From: Candidatus Bathyarchaeota archaeon
GTDB taxonomy: Archaea; Thermoproteota; Bathyarchaeia; Bathyarchaeales; WAQA01
Direction: 5' to 3'
DNA: 10,130 bases
Assembly (NCBI GenBank): GCA_015520475.1
Contig: WAQA01000022.1
Coordinates: 1 to 10,130, forward strand
Part shown: positions 6,096 through 10,130 of the stretch, piece after piece
Numbering within the stretch: the first letter of the stretch is position 1
Layout of the letters: every line of letters begins with the position of its first letter
The notes under the pieces: model-generated
Databases searched by the model: none
Told to the model about the DNA's origin: nothing
Seen by the model: the letters and a program-made list of their open reading frames with translations, nothing else
Made by a program: the position numbers and the translations under genes

Positions 6096-6108
6096 AATCA
6101 TAAAGAAT

Positions 6109-7869
6109 CTATGATTGGACCCGTTTGAGCTGACTCTTATACATCTGGAGAATCTCTTTAACGGTTGTAGCGTCCTCTGCAGATTTGTCCAGTCTATATC
6201 TTCCAGTGAACCTTGGAAAGCGAATGGCTAATCCACTATTCTTCCTTATGCTTCCCAGTGCACATGTATGTATAGGGCTTAAGGTTATCTCGGCGCCTAT
6301 AACCTCAATCACAACCTTCGGTTCGAACCATACATCTGCATCTATATTTGCGTTGACTCTTGGATGGCGATGGGGAATGATATATGGCTCCATAAGCTTA
6401 GGAATCTTCTGGAGATCTTCATCTGTAAAGCCTGAACCGCACTTACATACCGTATCAAAGACGTCTCGCTCATCATTGTAGGCTGCTAATAGGAGTGCGC
6501 CATAGGTTCCGGCGCGCTTCCCCCTTCCATGGAAAGCCGCAACAACAACTAGGTCAACCGTGTCAGACATCTCACTCTTATAATCTCTTTTATACTTTAT
6601 CCAGAGCCATCCCCTAGCTCCAGCCTGATATACCGAGTCGTTATTGAGGGATTTGCAGACAAGCCCCTCACAGCCGTTCTCGATAGCCTCCTCAAAGAAT
6701 CTCTCCAGCTCTTCAGGATCATCCGTTATTATATACTTGGCGATTGATATCCGATTATCTTCTTTAACTATCTTTCTCAGTACCTCATGGCGATGCGGGT
6801 ATGGTTTAAGGGTTAAGTCCTCCCCATCAACATATAGTACATCGAATACGAAGAGGGAGACGGGATACTTCTCAATTGACTTTTTAATATCATATTTTCT
6901 TCTTCTATGCATCAGCTCCTGGAAGGGCCTCATCTCTCCAGTATCCGGGTCAACAGCGACGCATTCAGCCTCGATAATGGCTTCTTTAGCTAGGATATTC
7001 TCTCTGACGATATCTGCGGCGTCAGGGTACTGATCAGTTATTCTCTCCAGCCGTCTAGAGAATAGTGTAACTTCATCCCCTCTCTTGTGAGCCTGGATTC
7101 TCTCACCATCATACTTATACTCTGCAATGCATTTCCCACCTAGCTTCTCAAGTATTTCATTAGGTGAACTCAGCCTCTCAGCGAGCATAGGCCTTATCGG
7201 CTCACCTACAGAAACCTTGAACTTCTTGATTCCGTCGATTCCCTGCTCCGCAACTATCTTAGCCACCTTCCCTAGGTCAGAAGAGATATTATATGCGCGC
7301 TCCAGAACTTCTCTAGCTTCTTTTCCTCCTCCATACGCAATTGCCAACGCATCTAGAACGGTCATATCAGCTATGCCAAGCCTCAACTTTCCAGTTACGG
7401 TTCTCAGGATATACTTAGCTTCCTTTGGCGTCGCATCCATCAGCAATCCCGTGAGTAACCGAATCTTCAAGTCTACAGCTCCAGAACCTGATGCCTTAGC
7501 CATCTTATCGAGGGTCTTGTAGACGGTTTCAACAGTTAACGGTTTCCGGAAGAGGGATATCTGAGTCTTTTTAGCTAGGAACTTCTCCGCGGTCTCGCCT
7601 AGATCTCCAGTCTTCTCTAGGTCGCTTTGAATCTCATCCTCCCTATATCCAGTAGCCAGAGCAACCGATTTAACAGCTAGTCTCTCAGCAATTCCAATTT
7701 CAATCCCTAAAAAGTCAGGGTAGAGCTTGCCTTGAGTTAAATATACAACTTTATCGATGAGCTCTTTAGGTGTCTTCTTCAATAGATCCACGAGATAATC
7801 AGTCATCTCAAGCCTCTTAGTTGTATTCTCAATCTTCTCGTATGCCTCAGCGACAAGGGAATATCTCAT
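6109..7869 (-). CDS. lig: ATP-dependent DNA ligase
   Basis: This 586-residue enzyme seals nicks in duplex DNA and joins Okazaki fragments using ATP (archaeal/eukaryal ligase I type). The order is a helical DNA-binding domain (about 1-215), nucleotidyltransferase domain (216-420) and OB-fold domain (421-586). Motif I is KYDGER with the adenylated Lys252; motif Ia SRR at 271-273; motif III IIEAECVAVD (298-307); IIIa FVFDVLYVDG (340-349); IV EGLVCK (401-406); V WLWIKYKRDY (421-430); the conserved C-terminal RFPRF lies at 550-554. QISLF at 103-107 fits the PCNA-interaction motif seen at the same place in the Pyrococcus ligase. Length and residues are normal and complete. ATG 7867-7869 has GGAGAGAT upstream. 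The gene follows the 111-residue membrane protein after 41 bases and shows no clear promoter of its own. Confidence 0.97.
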   Translation of the reverse strand: MRYSLVAEAYEKIENTTKRLEMTDYLVDLLKKTPKELIDKVVYLTQGKLYPDFLGIEIGIAERLAVKSVALATGYREDEIQSDLEKTGDLGETAEKFLAKKTQISLFRKPLTVETVYKTLDKMAKASGSGAVDLKIRLLTGLLMDATPKEAKYILRTVTGKLRLGIADMTVLDALAIAYGGGKEAREVLERAYNISSDLGKVAKIVAEQGIDGIKKFKVSVGEPIRPMLAERLSSPNEILEKLGGKCIAEYKYDGERIQAHKRGDEVTLFSRRLERITDQYPDAADIVRENILAKEAIIEAECVAVDPDTGEMRPFQELMHRRRKYDIKKSIEKYPVSLFVFDVLYVDGEDLTLKPYPHRHEVLRKIVKEDNRISIAKYIITDDPEELERFFEEAIENGCEGLVCKSLNNDSVYQAGARGWLWIKYKRDYKSEMSDTVDLVVVAAFHGRGKRAGTYGALLLAAYNDERDVFDTVCKCGSGFTDEDLQKIPKLMEPYIIPHRHPRVNANIDADVWFEPKVVIEVIGAEITLSPIHTCALGSIRKNSGLAIRFPRFTGRYRLDKSAEDATTVKEILQMYKSQLKRVQS

Positions 7870-7910
7870 TATAGGATCTCTCCAACTAGGATTGGAAGTG
7901 AAGGAATCGT

Positions 7911-8246
7911 TTACTTCTTCGCTAACATAACAAATCCGCAGAGCATATTTATTACGCCTAGAATACCCATGATAATCACTATGATTTTAGGAGTTAATAT
8001 TGCTTTAACAGCGGGTATGCCTGGAACGGTCAGGGATGGATAGAGCAGATACTGAAGAGAGAAGAATAGTGTGAGGATACCCGCAGTAATCATTAAACCA
8101 CTTATACTTTCACCTATCCTCTCCGCAGCCTTAAATACTTTGATCCTCTCCTCCTCAACAGTATCGGTTACTATTTCAGGTTTCTTGGCAACTGGAACCT
8201 GCGGTAGTTTTACTGTAACCTCTCGCTCTTCCTTCTTCTTAGACAT
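7911..8246 (-). CDS. Small two-helix membrane protein, unknown function
   Basis: This 111-residue protein has a charged soluble N-terminal half (about 1-48, K/E-rich) and two membrane helices (about 49-70 and 87-108) ending in Ala-Lys-Lys. No function is recognised. The frame stays open upstream to a TTG at 8339 (142 residues), but that start has no ribosome site. ATG 8244-8246 lies about 30 bases downstream of a TATA element, as expected for a leaderless or very short-leader message, and the extra 31 residues would be translated across that promoter. I therefore choose the ATG. It is followed by DNA ligase after 41 bases, so the two probably share a transcript; whether that has functional meaning is unknown. 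Confidence 0.72.
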   Translation of the reverse strand: MSKKKEEREVTVKLPQVPVAKKPEIVTDTVEEERIKVFKAAERIGESISGLMITAGILTLFFSLQYLLYPSLTVPGIPAVKAILTPKIIVIIMGILGVINMLCGFVMLAKK

Positions 8247-8272
8247 AATTAAATCTCTATCTTTAAAAAGTA

Positions 8273-8283
8273 TCTTATAAAGT
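8273..8283 (-). promoter_or_regulatory. TATA box for the 111-residue protein and DNA ligase
   Basis: The minus-strand ACTTTATAAGA is centred about 31 bases upstream of ATG 8246, placing transcription a few bases before the start codon. A second AT-rich run, CTTTTTAAAG at 8261-8270, is closer to the ATG than expected and may instead end the upstream permease transcript. Confidence 0.5.
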
Positions 8284-8360
8284 TTGGATCCTACAGCGTT
8301 ATCTTTGATAGAAGGTAGCAGTGTACCTCTCCGTCTCAATCTGCATCTATAATCTGTAGT

Positions 8361-9815
8361 TTATGGCTTCTGTCTCCTATCGATCACGTTGAATACGCCG
8401 CTCAGCAGGAAGATTATGCATGAAAGAATTAATAGATCAACTATTATATCGCTCTTGAACATTTGCGGTCCCGAGATTATCCCTGTCTTAGCGAGGACAA
8501 TCGTTATCGCCATCATCGCAGCCACTCCGAAGTTAACCCCTCCAACGGCTAAACGTAAACGTTTATACCCCATCATCCTTAGGTGATAGATTATTATGGT
8601 GAAGAGGATGAACTCGAATCCCAAGAACAGAGCTGAGCTCTCAACGAATATTATGAGTAAAGATGCAAATAGAACCCCGATTATGGGGGTGAATGGATAG
8701 AGGGGGGTTTTAAACGGTTTTATAAGCCTCGGCATACTCTTCCTCAGCTTTAAGAGTGATATGTTGACGATTGCAAAGATTAATAGGGAGGCAAAGTTCA
8801 CAACATAACCTACAAATATGACTAGTCCTGTTGCGGCGAAGAGTATAGCTAGAATTGAACCTGATATAACTACTAAGTTACGTTCACCAATAATTTTGGG
8901 TGATGAGAGGACTAGCTTGGGCATGTATCCATCTCTAATCATAGCTGAGACTATGCTGGTCTGTATGCTCATAGCCGTCGTTATCGACATGATGGCTGCA
9001 GATATGCCAGCTAGGTTTAGTAGGTCCCCGCCAGCCGGGCCTAGAACCTTCCCAGCGACGTATGTAAGGTATGGAACTGGAGATTCATCTCTAGGCTGGG
9101 AGACTCCTACAGCAAAGAACGCTACGCTACAGTATGTTATTATCAGGATTATGGAGGATAGGATGGCTGCTCTTGGAATGTTCTTACCAGGCTCTTTTAT
9201 CTCAGCACCCTTCACAATTAATGCTCTAACCCCGAAGAACATGCTGAAGGTGTACATGACTCCTGAAAGGACTCCTGAAACCCCATTGGGAAAGAACGGC
9301 TGCATATTACCTATTCTGAAGCCATTAATTAGGCTGGCTGAATTGAAGGCTGCAAATATGGCTATGAAGGCTATCACGGCTGCAACATCAACTTTCCTTA
9401 CCTCCTTCATATTTATGATTGTGCAGATGAGGATTATTGATATAGATGCGAACTGAGGGTTCACTGGAATGAAATATTGGATCATCTGGGCGAACCCTAT
9501 TGCTGACAGGGATATCGTGAATATACAGGCCATCCACTTAAGCCATCCAACAAGGAAGGATAGGAATCCGCCGAAGGATGCCTTAACAAAGGTATATTCA
9601 GCGCCCTCCTTAGAGATTGAAGTTCCAAGTTCACAGTAACTTAGCATTGTAAGTATATTCAGTAATCCGCTTATTAGGAGGGAGATGACTACGGCTGGAC
9701 CAGCCAACATAGTTGCATGCTCAAGTAAAGTGAAGAATTCGATTCCGAATGCTCCGCTCAGACTGATTATGACCGCGCTGAATAAACCTAAACTCTTCGT
9801 CTTATCCGTCTCCAT
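8361..9815 (-). CDS. APC-superfamily amino acid permease
   Basis: This 484-residue integral membrane protein has about 12-14 hydrophobic segments and fits the amino acid-polyamine-organocation (APC) transporter family; the substrate cannot be read from the sequence. The first helix carries the unwound-helix region as SLSGAFGIEFF (18-28), a variant of the usual GxIGxGIF. Other family marks are YCELGTSISKEGAEYTFVK (60-78) after helix 2 and AEIKEPGKNIPRA (204-216) in the loop after helix 6. There is no signal peptide, as normal for the family. ATG 9813-9815 follows the upstream 80-residue gene after two bases, so the two are probably translationally coupled. A weak GGG-containing site precedes the ATG. 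The C-terminal region beyond about 415 adds two further helices. Confidence 0.9.
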   Translation of the reverse strand: METDKTKSLGLFSAVIISLSGAFGIEFFTLLEHATMLAGPAVVISLLISGLLNILTMLSYCELGTSISKEGAEYTFVKASFGGFLSFLVGWLKWMACIFTISLSAIGFAQMIQYFIPVNPQFASISIILICTIINMKEVRKVDVAAVIAFIAIFAAFNSASLINGFRIGNMQPFFPNGVSGVLSGVMYTFSMFFGVRALIVKGAEIKEPGKNIPRAAILSSIILIITYCSVAFFAVGVSQPRDESPVPYLTYVAGKVLGPAGGDLLNLAGISAAIMSITTAMSIQTSIVSAMIRDGYMPKLVLSSPKIIGERNLVVISGSILAILFAATGLVIFVGYVVNFASLLIFAIVNISLLKLRKSMPRLIKPFKTPLYPFTPIIGVLFASLLIIFVESSALFLGFEFILFTIIIYHLRMMGYKRLRLAVGGVNFGVAAMMAITIVLAKTGIISGPQMFKSDIIVDLLILSCIIFLLSGVFNVIDRRQKP

Positions 9816-9817
9816 AA

Positions 9818-10060
9818 CTAGCCCTTCTTAGGTATGAGCCACTCATACAGTATTAATAACCCACTTATAATCGAGAAGGATCCTATCATCGAGAGTAATA
9901 GGATGTATAATGGGACATAACTGGATGTTATCTTAAGGATCTCCCTAGCCCTAAAGAAGCTCGGATTATAATAGATTAGATCTGAGATTATGATTGCTGA
10001 AAACCCTAATATAGCCTGGAGTATACCGATTATGGAGGCTAAAGCCTCTATAGGTTTCAT
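9818..10060 (-). CDS. Small two-helix membrane protein coupled to the permease
   Basis: This 80-residue protein has two predicted membrane helices (about 5-27 and 50-73) separated by a polar loop rich in Y, N and R, with a short Lys-rich end. No function is recognised. It ends two bases before the permease start and begins six bases after the stop of another membrane protein, so all three look like one operon. GAGGT, overlapping the upstream stop codon, serves as its ribosome site before ATG 10058-10060. Its second helix (GSFSIISGLLIL) resembles the last helix of the gene upstream (GALDLISGIILFL), suggesting related proteins. A role as an accessory subunit of the permease is possible but unproven. 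Confidence 0.75.
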   Translation of the reverse strand: MKPIEALASIIGILQAILGFSAIIISDLIYYNPSFFRAREILKITSSYVPLYILLLSMIGSFSIISGLLILYEWLIPKKG

Positions 10061-10066
10061 CTAACA

Positions 10067-10130
10067 TTACCTCAGGAACAGTATTATACCGGATATTAGA
10101 TCTAATGCTCCAACCACAACTAGGATAACC
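10067..10130 (-). CDS. C-terminal end of a membrane protein, cut by the window edge
   Basis: An open frame enters from the right edge and ends at TAA 10067-10069. The 20 visible residues, ending GALDLISGIILFLR, form one hydrophobic helix with a terminal Arg. The tight six-base spacing to the next gene, with that gene's GAGGT site overlapping this stop, supports a real coding end. Size and function cannot be judged from this fragment. Confidence 0.6.
   Translation of the reverse strand, partial: VILVVVGALDLISGIILFLR

Noticed and set aside
6644..7522. Plus-strand frames of 129 and 131 codons opposite the DNA ligase
   Set aside because: They lie antisense to a complete ligase whose motifs are intact, and show no domain-like pattern.
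8818..9456. 212-codon plus-strand open frame opposite the permease
   Set aside because: It is antisense to a clear transmembrane permease, has no ribosome site, and its composition is what the complement of hydrophobic codons gives.

Overview
The window is a stretch of archaeal chromosome, most likely from a thermophilic member of the Thermoproteota/TACK group. The evidence is an ESCRT-III/Cdv cell-division gene set (CdvA with a PRC-barrel, CdvB with a winged helix, CdvC/Vps4), an archaeal ATP-dependent DNA ligase with a PCNA-binding motif, TATA-box promoters, GGTGA/GGAGG ribosome sites, frequent GTG and TTG starts, and heavy AGA/AGG/ATA codon use. The class cannot be fixed from the sequence alone. 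No tRNA, rRNA, CRISPR array, insertion sequence or phage gene was seen.

Layout, left to right. 1-377 (minus) is the N-terminal part of a small Toprim-domain protein cut by the window edge. 462-1703 (minus) is a DUF4432 aldose-1-epimerase-like protein with a TTG start and its own TATA box. 1704-2060 is a 357-base gap holding diverging promoters and a strong imperfect hairpin. 2061-2324 (plus) is the only plus-strand gene, an 87-residue two-helix membrane protein with a clear promoter and ribosome site. 2325-2468 is a convergent gap with a T-run for each direction and a hairpin between them.

The centre, 2469-5918 (minus), is a compact cell-division cluster. In transcription order it holds an ESCRT-III paralogue without a winged helix (CdvB1-like), CdvA, CdvB with a winged helix, and CdvC. 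Spacings are 19 and 54 bases and then a 4-base overlap, so the genes are probably co-transcribed. By analogy with Sulfolobus, CdvA would mark the division site, its C-terminal strand would bind the CdvB winged helix, the two ESCRT-III proteins would polymerise, and CdvC would remodel the polymer through MIT contacts with the proline-rich motifs visible in both. The 190-base leader upstream carries two TATA-like elements and a perfect 6-6-6 inverted repeat, a possible control site.

Right of it, transcribed the same way, are a DNA ligase (6109-7869) and a 111-residue two-helix membrane protein (7911-8246) that probably share a promoter near 8278. Next are an APC-superfamily permease (8361-9815), an 80-residue membrane protein two bases upstream of it (9818-10060), and the C-terminal end of another membrane protein (10067-10130). 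The small membrane proteins around the permease share a helix pattern and may be related or accessory to it. Apart from the small membrane proteins of unknown function, the window is mostly core archaeal housekeeping. The main point of interest is the four-gene cdv cluster and its leader.
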